DNA of 64,000 nucleotides, from the NCBI RefSeq assembly GCF_016811105.1, contig NZ_JAFBGM010000001.1, positions 124,001-188,000 on the forward strand. Direction: 5' to 3'. Position 1 is the first letter of the stretch, and every line of letters begins with the position of its first letter. Positions 8,830 to 17,639 of the stretch are shown piece by piece. Source of the DNA: Aurantibacter crassamenti (GTDB lineage: Bacteria; Bacteroidota; Bacteroidia; Flavobacteriales; Flavobacteriaceae). The notes under the pieces were generated by a model. The model saw nothing but the letters and a program-made list of their open reading frames with translations. It was not told the DNA's origin and searched no databases. A program made the position numbers and the translations under genes.

Positions 8830-8928
8830 TATTATTCAGTATTCTTATGCGTTCTATTTAGTAAGACACTAACATTTTAAAGAAGTCACTTTTTTTTAAA
8901 AAAAAATTATTTGATAGAATTTTTAACC

Positions 8929-8962
8929 AAAAAATAAAGCTTCCTGAAGTTTCGGAAGCTTT
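8929..8962 (-). terminator. Terminator after tRNA-Val
   Basis: AAGCTTCC and GGAAGCTT form a stem; on the minus strand it is followed by TATTTTTT. It starts about 9 bp beyond the tRNA 3' end. Confidence 0.8.
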
Positions 8963-8970
8963 GCTGAAGT

Positions 8971-9044
8971 GGGTCATACTGGATTCGAACCGGTGACCTC
9001 TGCCCTGTCAAGGCAGCGCTCTAAACCAACTGAGCTAATAACCC
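8971..9044 (-). tRNA. tRNA-Val (anticodon GAC)
   Basis: The 74-nt minus-strand sequence folds as a cloverleaf. The acceptor stem is GGGTTAT / ATGACCC (one G-T pair), the D-arm contains AGCTCAGTTGGTTTAGAGC, the anticodon arm is CTGCC-TTGACAG-GGCAG giving anticodon GAC (valine), and the T-arm contains GGTTCGAATCC. CCA is not encoded. No other RNA gene is near. Confidence 0.95.
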
Positions 9045-9235
9045 TATTTATCAATTATTAAATTGGTGAGACAAAAATAATTAAAAGTTATGATTAACGT
9101 CTTAGCGAATATTAGATATTCTTTTAATCTAAAAAAACTTGTCAATCACCATATAAATTCAGAACTATCTACGCAGTAGAATTACATATAAGTTGTATCT
9201 TTTAAGAAGTATTTTAAAATCGTACTACTTAAAGA

Positions 9236-12200
9236 ATGAAAATTAAATTTACGCTAGGGTATATATTCATATTTCTACTAACATCATGCTCTTTGCATCT
9301 TCCTGAGGATGTTGAAATTGCGTATCAAAAGCTCCCCGAAACTATTGATTTCAATTTTCATATTAAACCTATACTCTCAGATAGATGTTATAATTGTCAT
9401 GGGCCAGATGATAATACAAGACAAGCTGAATTACGATTTGACCTTGAAGAAGAAGCTTTCAAAAAATTACCAAGTGGCAAACGTGCTTTTGTTTCAGAAA
9501 ATCCGAAAAATAGTGAGAGTATACAGCGAATTTTAAGTAATGATCCTGAAATTCAAATGCCACCGCCTGACGCCCATTTATCTTTAAGCGCTATTGAAAA
9601 AGCGATGATTGTGAAATGGATAGAACAAGGCGCTGCATGGAAAGACCATTGGGCTTTTATCAAACCCATTAAAGCACAAATACCAGAACCAAAATTCACA
9701 AAAAGTCCTGTTCAAAATTCAATAGATAATTTTGTGCAGCAAACGCTAAGTTTAAATGGCTTAGAACCCTCACCGCAAGCGGATAAAGAACGCTTATTAC
9801 GGCGGGTTTCGATGGATTTAACTGGACTACCTCCTACTATATTACAAATAGACACTTTTTTAAAAGACGAGAGTCCTAATGCATATGAAAAAGTGGTTGA
9901 TAATTTGCTTGCTACTGATGCTTTTGCTGAACGCCTAGCAGTAGACTGGATGGATCTTTCACGCTATGCTGACTCACATGGTTTACATGCAGATGGTTGG
10001 CGTTTAATGTGGCCCTGGCGTGATTGGGTTATCAATTCTTTTAAAGAGAATAGAGCGTATGACCAATTTGTTACTTGGCAACTTGCTGGTGATCTCTTAC
10101 CAAACCCAACTAAAGAGCAAAAACTTGCTACTGCATTTAATAGAAATCATCCAATGACTGCTGAAGGTGGTGCTATTGAAGAAGAATTTCGATTAAATTA
10201 TGTTTGGGATCGTGCTGAAACAGTAGGTACAGCACTTATGGGCTTAACAGTTGCGTGTGCACGATGCCATGATCATAAATTTGACCCCATTTCTCAGAAA
10301 GATTATTTTCAACTGACAGCTTTCTTTAATAATGTTAAAGAATTGGGTATGACAGGTGATGATGGCAATTATGGACCATTAATGAGTTTGCCAGATGAAA
10401 CCACTGAAACCAAACTTAATAAAATTAAAAAATCGATTGCTCAAAAAGAAAGTGAATTAAAATTGACCAAAAAAGAACTTCAAGATCTTGATTCTTTTAT
10501 CGCTCAAATTCCTTCAAATATTACCGAAAAAGAGTTAATAGACCATTACCCATTAGATAAAATCAGTAAAAATGGCAGCAATTTTATTGTAGACAATAAC
10601 GCAAAAGTAACCGCATCAAAATCTCCTGAAATTATAAAAGGCAAACGAGGAAATGCATTTGTTTTTAATGGTGAGTATGATGAAGTTTATCTTAGAAATT
10701 CTCCGAATTTTGAATTAAATGATAAATTTTCAGGAGCACTTTGGCTCAACACAACCAAACGAGAAAAAGGAAAAACACAACAATTAATTGGCACTTCAGG
10801 GCAAAAAAATAATTTTTGGAGCGGTTGGGATTTGTATTTAGACAGTCTTAACCACTTAAATGCAAGATTAATACATTCATTACCGCACAATTACATTCAA
10901 ATTCGGTCTAAAGATTCTATCAAAATCAATACTTGGAAGCATGTTGCTTTTACGTATGATGGGTCAGGAAAAGCAGAAGGACTAAGCCTTTATGTTGACG
11001 GGAAAAAAGCCGAAGCAACGTTACCTTATAACAATCTATATAAATCAATTAAAACATTGCAATCAGCCGTACATGGTATTGAAAATAGACCTGTAGTAGT
11101 TGCTAAAAGCTATCGTAGTTTTACGGGTGAAAACGGTATATTCAAAGGTGCTTTAGATGACATTTATTTATATTCCAAAACTTTAACTCCTTTTGAGGTT
11201 TCACTTTTAGCTTCTGAAGATTCACCAGAACCAACAAAAGATCAAGTATTAGCATATTCAATTGAACAAGCACCAGAAATACAAGAAATTGAAAAAGATC
11301 TAAAAAGTTTAAGAGGTGAATGGCTTGAATTGATGATGCCAGTAATGGAGGTCATGATTATGGAAGAAATGCCTAAAAAGAGACAAGCATACGCTTACAA
11401 CCGTGGAGACTATGAACAGCGACTTTATAAAGTAAGTGCCAATACACCGGAAGTGCTTCCTGCTTTCCCAGAAAATACACCAAAGAACAGATTAGGACTT
11501 GCAGAATGGATATTCTCAAAAGATAATCCCTTAACAGCTAGAGTAACTGTTAACCGTTATTGGCAAATGATTTTTGGAGAAGGATTAGTAACAACACCTC
11601 AAGATTTTGGGGTTCAAGGTGCTTTACCAACCCATCCTGAATTACTAGATTGGTTGGCCGTTGATTTTGAAGAAAATAAATGGGATGTAAAAGCATTATT
11701 AAAAACAATGGTCATGTCACACACCTACAGACAAACTTCAAAACCATCTGAAATTCTTGCTAAAAAAGACCCGAACAACATATACTTGGCCAGAAGCAAT
11801 AGTTACCGTTTGCCTGCTGAAATGATACGTGACAACGCATTAGCCGCAAGTGGCTTACTAGTGCAACATGTAGGTGGAAAAAGTGTAAAGCCCTATCAAC
11901 CAAAAAATCTATGGATTGAAAAAAATAGTTTTTCACACAAATTATTGAACTACAAAGAATCTGAAGGTGATAGTTTATACCGAAGAGGACTATATACATT
12001 TATTAGACGTACTTCTCCTCATCCGGCAATGACTGCTTTTGATGCCCCATCAAGAGAAGTATGTATTATTAAAAGAGAAAACACCAATACACCTTTGCAA
12101 GCTCTAGTATTAATGAATGACACCCAATTTGTTGAGGCTGCAAAAATGTTAGCAGAACGCATGTTACGAGAAGGTGGTAGTTCTTTAGAAGAACAAATTG

Positions 12201-12436
12201 CTTATGGCTTCCGTTTAGCAGTTAGTAGACAACCCAAGGTAGAAGAAACATCCATTCTAACAGATTTATTCAATACCCAAAACGAACGATTCCAAAAAAA
12301 TCCATCAGAAATACAAGAACTTTTATCCGTAGGTAATAAAAACTTAAGCAAGGCATTAATAAACACGCAAACGGCTTCCCTTACAATGGTAGCCAATACT
12401 ATATTAAACCATGATGAAGCTTATATGAAGCGCTAA
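9236..12436 (+). CDS. PSCyt1-PSCyt2-LamG-PSD1 surface lipoprotein (DUF1549/DUF1553)
   Basis: The 1066-aa product has a lipobox (LTSC, lipidated Cys18). Next is a planctomycete-type cytochrome c domain with a haem motif CYNCH at 51-55 and the trailing MPPP methionine-loop, then a DUF1549/PSCyt2 domain (about 160-370; LLRRVSMDLTGLPP, DWMDLSRYADSHG) that holds a second CxxCH (CARCHDHKFDP, 341-345). A LamG/concanavalin-like insert spans about 430-650, and a C-terminal DUF1553/PSD1 domain follows (RLGLAEWIFSKDNPLTARV, NRYWQMIFG, TPLQALVLMND). The family is typical of Planctomycetes and Verrucomicrobia and also occurs in marine Bacteroidota. Its reaction is unproven; oxidation of a carbohydrate-type substrate is often suggested. 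It heads a four-gene block. Confidence 0.88.
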   Translation: MKIKFTLGYIFIFLLTSCSLHLPEDVEIAYQKLPETIDFNFHIKPILSDRCYNCHGPDDNTRQAELRFDLEEEAFKKLPSGKRAFVSENPKNSESIQRILSNDPEIQMPPPDAHLSLSAIEKAMIVKWIEQGAAWKDHWAFIKPIKAQIPEPKFTKSPVQNSIDNFVQQTLSLNGLEPSPQADKERLLRRVSMDLTGLPPTILQIDTFLKDESPNAYEKVVDNLLATDAFAERLAVDWMDLSRYADSHGLHADGWRLMWPWRDWVINSFKENRAYDQFVTWQLAGDLLPNPTKEQKLATAFNRNHPMTAEGGAIEEEFRLNYVWDRAETVGTALMGLTVACARCHDHKFDPISQKDYFQLTAFFNNVKELGMTGDDGNYGPLMSLPDETTETKLNKIKKSIAQKESELKLTKKELQDLDSFIAQIPSNITEKELIDHYPLDKISKNGSNFIVDNNAKVTASKSPEIIKGKRGNAFVFNGEYDEVYLRNSPNFELNDKFSGALWLNTTKREKGKTQQLIGTSGQKNNFWSGWDLYLDSLNHLNARLIHSLPHNYIQIRSKDSIKINTWKHVAFTYDGSGKAEGLSLYVDGKKAEATLPYNNLYKSIKTLQSAVHGIENRPVVVAKSYRSFTGENGIFKGALDDIYLYSKTLTPFEVSLLASEDSPEPTKDQVLAYSIEQAPEIQEIEKDLKSLRGEWLELMMPVMEVMIMEEMPKKRQAYAYNRGDYEQRLYKVSANTPEVLPAFPENTPKNRLGLAEWIFSKDNPLTARVTVNRYWQMIFGEGLVTTPQDFGVQGALPTHPELLDWLAVDFEENKWDVKALLKTMVMSHTYRQTSKPSEILAKKDPNNIYLARSNSYRLPAEMIRDNALAASGLLVQHVGGKSVKPYQPKNLWIEKNSFSHKLLNYKESEGDSLYRRGLYTFIRRTSPHPAMTAFDAPSREVCIIKRENTNTPLQALVLMNDTQFVEAAKMLAERMLREGGSSLEEQIAYGFRLAVSRQPKVEETSILTDLFNTQNERFQKNPSEIQELLSVGNKNLSKALINTQTASLTMVANTILNHDEAYMKR

Positions 12437-12518
12437 TTAGTTAAATACTAGATTCAGGCTTAAATTATTTATAGTATTTTAACTAGGTATTTGTTGTTGA
12501 CATTTGAATTTTAAATAT

Positions 12519-13982
12519 ATGTGTACGCACGATCATAAAAAAAACTTTTCAAGACGTGACTTTTTAACGAAGACCACATTGGGCATGGGCGCTATGTCTA
12601 TGGCTTCATTGTTAGACCCAATGGATTTATTTGCCGGCGACAAACAGAAATTGGTGAATTCTTTTGGTAGCGGAGGTACATTAGGTCAACCACATTTCCC
12701 AGCTAAAGTCAAACGTGTTATTTATCTTTTTCAAAGTGGAGCACCATCACAGTTAGATTTATTTGATTACAAACCTTTGCTGAATAAGATGCAAGGACAA
12801 GATTTACCCAAAAGCGTACAAGGGGAACAACGATTAACCGGTATGTCATCTGGTCAAGCAACACTACCAATTGCTGGAAGTGTTTTTGACTTTAAACAAC
12901 ATGGTGATAGCGGCGCATGGATGTCAAACTTAATGCCGCATACATCTAAAATTGTAGATGAATTGTGCTTTATAAAATCAATGTACACTGAGGCTATTAA
13001 TCATGATCCGGCCGTTACTTTCTTTCAAACAGGTTCTCAATTACCAGGTAGACCGTCAATAGGATCATGGGTGAGTTACGGACTAGGAAGCGATAATAAG
13101 AACCTACCAGAATTTGTAGTATTAGTGACAAAAGACAAATTTGGTCAACCTTTGTATTCAAGGTCATGGGGAAATGGATTTCTACCGTCACAACATCAAG
13201 GTGTGCAATTTAGATCTGGTAAAGACCCAGTACTATATTTAACGAATCCACCAGGTATTGACGGTAAAAGTAGGCGTGAACAATTAGATCACCTTCAAAA
13301 ACTAGAGCAATTAAATCATGAAGATTTAAGTGATCCTGAAATACTTGCACGGATGGCCCAATATGAAATGGCTTTTCGAATGCAGACCTCAGTACCTGAA
13401 ATAATGGACACAAAAGACGAATCAGATGCCACGTACGCCATGTATGGTGAAGATAGTCGCAAACCAGGCACCTATGCTGCAAACTGCATATTGGCGCGAA
13501 GACTTGCAGAACGTGATGTAAAATTTATTCAATTATATCATCAAGGATGGGATCAACATGGTAACCTACCAAATGCTATTAAAGGACAATGTAAAGAAAC
13601 AGACCAAGCAACGGCGGCTTTAATAACAGATTTGAAGCAGCGTGGTATGCTTGAAGATACTTTGGTAATTTGGGGTGGTGAATTTGGCCGAACAAATTAC
13701 TCTCAAGGCAAACTAACTCCTGATAATTTTGGTCGTGATCATCATCCTAAATGTTTTACAATATTCATGGCAGGTGCAGGCATTAAAAAAGGCTTTACTT
13801 TAGGCGCAACAGATGATTTCGGATATAATATAGCACAACGCCCTGTGCATGTTCACGATTTTCAGGCAACTCTAATGCACTTATTGGGTGTTGATCATGA
13901 ACGATTAACATTTAAATTTCAAGGTAGAAGATATAGACTAACTGATGTACATGGTGATGTGGTAAAAGAAATTTTAGCTTAA
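12519..13982 (+). CDS. DUF1501 secreted protein with Tat signal
   Basis: I place the start at ATG 12519 (487 aa) rather than the in-frame TTG 15 bp upstream, because this gives a normal twin-arginine signal: SRRDFLTKTTLGMGAM with Arg12-Arg13. The DUF1501 fold is related to the alkaline phosphatase/sulfatase superfamily. Visible motifs are VIYLFQSGAPSQLDLFDYKP, NHDPAVTFFQTGS, RPSIGSWVSYGLG, WDQHGN, WGGEFGRTNYSQG and GRDHHP. Tat export implies folding, perhaps with a metal, before transport. DUF1501 and PSD1 genes almost always pair, as here (82 bp apart), so they probably act together outside the cytoplasm. Confidence 0.88.
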   Translation: MCTHDHKKNFSRRDFLTKTTLGMGAMSMASLLDPMDLFAGDKQKLVNSFGSGGTLGQPHFPAKVKRVIYLFQSGAPSQLDLFDYKPLLNKMQGQDLPKSVQGEQRLTGMSSGQATLPIAGSVFDFKQHGDSGAWMSNLMPHTSKIVDELCFIKSMYTEAINHDPAVTFFQTGSQLPGRPSIGSWVSYGLGSDNKNLPEFVVLVTKDKFGQPLYSRSWGNGFLPSQHQGVQFRSGKDPVLYLTNPPGIDGKSRREQLDHLQKLEQLNHEDLSDPEILARMAQYEMAFRMQTSVPEIMDTKDESDATYAMYGEDSRKPGTYAANCILARRLAERDVKFIQLYHQGWDQHGNLPNAIKGQCKETDQATAALITDLKQRGMLEDTLVIWGGEFGRTNYSQGKLTPDNFGRDHHPKCFTIFMAGAGIKKGFTLGATDDFGYNIAQRPVHVHDFQATLMHLLGVDHERLTFKFQGRRYRLTDVHGDVVKEILA

Positions 13983-14009
13983 CTTTCAAATTGAAAAATA
14001 GTAATTCGT

Positions 14010-14948
14010 ATGATAGGTCACGGAGATTTTAAGTATACCGTTGATAGAGAATGGGGCGTACAGAATCCTTCTAAAATTCCCGTAAACGATTGTCATGAAA
14101 TGGAGTTAGATAGCCAAGGTAGAATATTCATGACCACTACTGGAGCCAACAATAATAACATCATTATTTATGATAAATCAGGTAAAGTATTAGATTCTTG
14201 GGGCAACACATTTCCTGGGGCGCACGGACTTTCAATTGCTGGTGAAGGCAATGACCAATTTCTATTAATCACAGATCCAGAAACAAATACCGTCACCAAA
14301 ACAGATTTAAAAGGCAATATAATACTGCGCATAAAAAGACCAAAAGAAATTAGTGCTTATACAAGTGACGACCAATTTTTACCTACTGAAACAGCAATTA
14401 TGCCAAATGGTGATTTTTATGTTGCTGATGGGTACGGCCTAAATTATATTACTCAGTTTAATGCCAAAGGTGAATACATTCGTCATTTCGGAGGAAATGG
14501 TGAAGCGGAAGACAAATTTAACTGTTGCCATGGAATCACATTAGATACCAGAGATAATACTAAACCAACACTTTTAATTACTTCTAGAGCAAGTCAAGAA
14601 TTCAAACGGTTCTCTTTGGAAGGAAAACACATTGAAACAATAAAATTACCAGGATGCTCAATCTGTCGTCCGGTGATACATGGTGATAATATTTATTTTG
14701 CAGTAATCGTCACAAAAACATGGGATGACTGGGATGGCATGATAGCCATTTTAGATAAAGACAATAAAGTTGTTTCTTTACCTGGAGGAAATAATCCTGA
14801 GTATATTAATGGCGTATTATCCGCACCCATTTATGATAATAAAACCTTTAGAAACCCACATGATGTTCTAGTTGACGATGATGAAAATCTATACGTTCCA
14901 CAATGGGCTTCAGGTAAAACCTATCCAATTAAACTAAACCGATTATAA
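14010..14948 (+). CDS. NHL-repeat six-bladed beta-propeller protein
   Basis: The 312-aa product is built of NHL-like blades, for example DCHEMELDSQGRIFMTTTGA, TAIMPNGDFYVADGYG, CCHGITLDTRD and NPHDVLVDDDENLYVPQWAS. This resembles the propeller of peptidyl-alpha-hydroxyglycine lyase-like proteins. Several His/Asp residues recur at blade starts (CHEM, AHGL, CHGI, PHDV), the usual metal-site positions in that family. No signal peptide is apparent from ATG 14010, which is odd beside two exported partners. It begins 27 bp after the DUF1501 gene and 25 bp before the next, so it is part of the operon. Substrate unknown. Confidence 0.82.
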   Translation: MIGHGDFKYTVDREWGVQNPSKIPVNDCHEMELDSQGRIFMTTTGANNNNIIIYDKSGKVLDSWGNTFPGAHGLSIAGEGNDQFLLITDPETNTVTKTDLKGNIILRIKRPKEISAYTSDDQFLPTETAIMPNGDFYVADGYGLNYITQFNAKGEYIRHFGGNGEAEDKFNCCHGITLDTRDNTKPTLLITSRASQEFKRFSLEGKHIETIKLPGCSICRPVIHGDNIYFAVIVTKTWDDWDGMIAILDKDNKVVSLPGGNNPEYINGVLSAPIYDNKTFRNPHDVLVDDDENLYVPQWASGKTYPIKLNRL

Positions 14949-14973
14949 AAACTTTAAGCCAAACTAACTTCTT

Positions 14974-16344
14974 ATGATTGCACTTGAATTCTCTACTTTT
15001 CTGGGTCGATTTCATCCCCTTTTTGTTCATTTACCAATAGGTTTTTTAATATTGGCAATAGTATTAGAATGGATTGAAAACTTTAGAAAGACTGAAACTA
15101 AAAGTAAATTAATTCCAATTGCATGGCTATTAGGCGCCATTAGTGCTGCAGCTGCAGCCTTTTCAGGATGGTGGCTAGGCGAAACTGGTCTTTATGAAGA
15201 AGACATGTTATTTTCACATCGTTGGTTAGGTATCACCCTTGTAGTGTTTGCCTTTGTAGGCTGGTGGTTGAAGAAAAAACCAAATTCTTATTCAAAATTA
15301 GTACAGAATGGGTTTAACATAATTCTTTTAATAATGCTTTCGATTGAAGGGCACAAAGGTGGAAACCTTACCCATGGCGAAACGTATTTAACTGAATATG
15401 CACCTGAATCAATTCAAAGTATTCTTGGAGTTTCTACAACCAAAGATTCAATAACATCGTTAGGAACACCAGATTCAGTACTTGTTTATAGAGATCTTAT
15501 CAAGCCCATTTTTGATTCCAAGTGTGTTGCTTGTCATAACAATGAAATCAAAAGAGGAGGTCTTAATATGGCACATGCTGATTCACTGCAATTAGGTGGT
15601 GAAGGAGGTTTAGCCATTGCACCAGGTAATATTGCAGAAAGTGAACTTTTTAGAAGAATAACGCTGCCACAGAAAAGTATCAAGTTCATGCCACCTACGC
15701 AGAATGCATTGACATATGATGAAATTAAGACCGTTGAATGGTGGATTAATAAAGGAGCCTCATACGAAGACCCTGTTTCTGCTTTTGCTGTAGATGATAA
15801 TATTAAACCCGTTCTATTACGACGATTTGGTATTGACACAGATCCCAAACCTTGGTATGAAACAGTAACTATTGCCGCTGCAGATAGTACTCTAATTATC
15901 AATTTGCAAAAAATAGGCTTTACTGTAAACACATTAGGGGCAACAAATAATCTTCTAGATATTAAATATTCGGGCAGTGAGTTAACCCAAGAAAAGATAA
16001 AAGCGCTTGAAAATGTAAAAGATCATATTACTTGGCTTTCACTAGCGCAAACAAACATTGAAGATGATTGGTTAAGCTCTTTATCAGGTTTCACCAATTT
16101 AACACGACTTCAATTAGAGAAAACGGCAGTAACTGATAAGGGAGTGTCACATCTCATAAGTTTAAGTCATTTAGAAGCATTAAATCTTTACAACACAAAT
16201 GTTACTGATGCATGTCTAACTAGTATTGATAAAATTAATAGTCTAAAACGTGTTTATTTGTGGGGTACGAATGTAAAGCCCGAAACGGCAAAAAACATTG
16301 CCGACAACAAAGATGATTTAGAAGTAATTCTTGGTGAAGGATAA
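14974..16344 (+). CDS. DUF2231 membrane - cytochrome c - leucine-rich-repeat protein
   Basis: The 456-aa protein starts with a DUF2231-type domain of about four membrane helices (FHPLFVHLPIGFLIL; FSGWWLGETG; HKGGNLTHG). A planctomycete-type cytochrome c domain follows with haem motif CVACH at 184-188 and a KFMPPTQNAL Met loop near 230. The C-terminus (about 330-456) is a cysteine-containing leucine-rich repeat region (TRLQLEKTAVTDKGVSHL, LEALNLYNTNVTD). The protein would anchor a haem domain to the inner membrane and could pass electrons between the PSCyt1/PSD1 protein and the quinone pool (inference). Last gene of the block. Confidence 0.85.
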   Translation: MIALEFSTFLGRFHPLFVHLPIGFLILAIVLEWIENFRKTETKSKLIPIAWLLGAISAAAAAFSGWWLGETGLYEEDMLFSHRWLGITLVVFAFVGWWLKKKPNSYSKLVQNGFNIILLIMLSIEGHKGGNLTHGETYLTEYAPESIQSILGVSTTKDSITSLGTPDSVLVYRDLIKPIFDSKCVACHNNEIKRGGLNMAHADSLQLGGEGGLAIAPGNIAESELFRRITLPQKSIKFMPPTQNALTYDEIKTVEWWINKGASYEDPVSAFAVDDNIKPVLLRRFGIDTDPKPWYETVTIAAADSTLIINLQKIGFTVNTLGATNNLLDIKYSGSELTQEKIKALENVKDHITWLSLAQTNIEDDWLSSLSGFTNLTRLQLEKTAVTDKGVSHLISLSHLEALNLYNTNVTDACLTSIDKINSLKRVYLWGTNVKPETAKNIADNKDDLEVILGEG

Positions 16345-16359
16345 AAAATAGAACTATTA

Positions 16360-16542
16360 TTATTGTCCTAATTCTTTCACCTCAAATGCCGTAAGTTCTC
16401 CCGATGTAAATACAGTTGTAATCTCCATCGGGTTACAGCATACTTCGCAGTCTTCAACATAAGTTTGTTGCTGAATTGACGGATCCATTAACATCGATAT
16501 TTCTTCCCAACAATAAGGGCATTGAAAAAAATGCTCTAGCAT
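16360..16542 (-). CDS. CPXCG-type cysteine-rich small protein
   Basis: This 60-aa protein carries two cysteine pairs, CPYC near the N-terminus and CEVCC in the middle, a zinc-ribbon arrangement. It matches the family named for its CPXCG motif, except that the Gly after the second Cys is Trp here. Cytosolic; function unknown. Its ATG at 16542 directly abuts the stop of the Gfo/Idh/MocA gene, so the two are co-transcribed. It converges on the four-gene block with a 15-bp gap. Confidence 0.8.
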   Translation of the reverse strand: MLEHFFQCPYCWEEISMLMDPSIQQQTYVEDCEVCCNPMEITTVFTSGELTAFEVKELGQ

Positions 16543-17565
16543 CTAGATTTTAATAAGTTTTTCTTCTTCCGATGAACGATAAAATGCAGTTATGACCTCT
16601 ACAGCTTTTTTAGCTTCCGCACCATCTACGAGTGGCTTTCTGTTTTCATTAATTGCGCCAATCATATCTTGAATTACAGTCTTATGATTTTGATGTCCAA
16701 TACTAGTTGGGTCTGATGCCCCACTACCATCACTTACTGCAGCTATAGACACTGGCTTATCAGAATCTTGAACATTCCATTGAATAATGCTACCTCCTTC
16801 TAATAAGATACTTCCTTTCTCTCCATAAATTTCTAATCGTTCAGAGTAACCCGGATAAAGCGCGGTACCACCTGTTATTGTGCCAATTGCACCACTTTCA
16901 AAATTCAACACGCCAATACCAACATCTTCACCTTCTATTGAATGCACCATTGTTTTTACATTGCCAAAAACAGATTTCACACCTCCCATTAAATTCAATA
17001 ACAAATCTATGGTATGAATACCCTGATTCATAAAGGCAGCACCACCATCAATTCGTTTCGTACCACGCCATGGATTGGTCGCATAATATTCTTTATTTCG
17101 ATACCAATTGATATGGGCATTCCCCATTAACAATTTACCTAATTTGCCTTCTTTAATGGTTTTCTCTGCAAGCATGTAGTCTTTACTGCATCTGTTTTGC
17201 AAGACACAACCTAATATTACATTGTGCTTTTTACAGCTTTCAATGACTTCATCTATTTTTTCAGGGGTTACCTCTAAAGGTTTTTCGCTAAGAATATGTT
17301 TACCGGCAGCAGCTGCTTTTAATATTGCAGATCCGTGATTTCCACTTTCATTACAGACACAAATTAATTGAATTTCAGACAGTGCTAACAATTTATCAAT
17401 GTCATCAAAAACAGGTACGCCAAAGTGCTTTTCTACAGCAGCAACTCTAGAAGAAGATTTTGTATACAAAGCTATAAGCTCTGCATTTTCAATTTCTTCT
17501 ATACATTTAACGTAAGTATTTACTATAGATCCTGTTCCAATTATTCCAATTCCTATTTTGGCCAT
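16543..17565 (-). CDS. Gfo/Idh/MocA-family NAD(P)-dependent oxidoreductase
   Basis: The 340-aa enzyme has an N-terminal Rossmann domain with GIIGTGSIVNTYV and the family's conserved Glu-Lys-Pro (ILSEKPLEV, about residue 94) that binds the nicotinamide. The C-terminal alpha/beta domain shows WYRNKEYYATNPWRGTKR, then DGGAAFMNQGIHTIDLLLNL with the catalytic-type His. Such enzymes oxidise or reduce sugars, inositols or related polyols. The substrate cannot be read. Location beside the cytochrome block may reflect shared sugar metabolism, but it is on the opposite strand. Confidence 0.9.
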   Translation of the reverse strand: MAKIGIGIIGTGSIVNTYVKCIEEIENAELIALYTKSSSRVAAVEKHFGVPVFDDIDKLLALSEIQLICVCNESGNHGSAILKAAAAGKHILSEKPLEVTPEKIDEVIESCKKHNVILGCVLQNRCSKDYMLAEKTIKEGKLGKLLMGNAHINWYRNKEYYATNPWRGTKRIDGGAAFMNQGIHTIDLLLNLMGGVKSVFGNVKTMVHSIEGEDVGIGVLNFESGAIGTITGGTALYPGYSERLEIYGEKGSILLEGGSIIQWNVQDSDKPVSIAAVSDGSGASDPTSIGHQNHKTVIQDMIGAINENRKPLVDGAEAKKAVEVITAFYRSSEEEKLIKI

Positions 17566-17639
17566 CTAACTTTTTATTTAGATTCAAAAGATAGCTTTTT
17601 TTAAACGTCAAAACAAAATAGCAAATGCTACTTTGTTAT

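Noticed and set aside
8971-9235. tRNA-Val as the integration site of the cytochrome block
   Set aside because: The tRNA 3' end faces away from the block, and I see no duplicate of the tRNA 3' end or an integrase gene.
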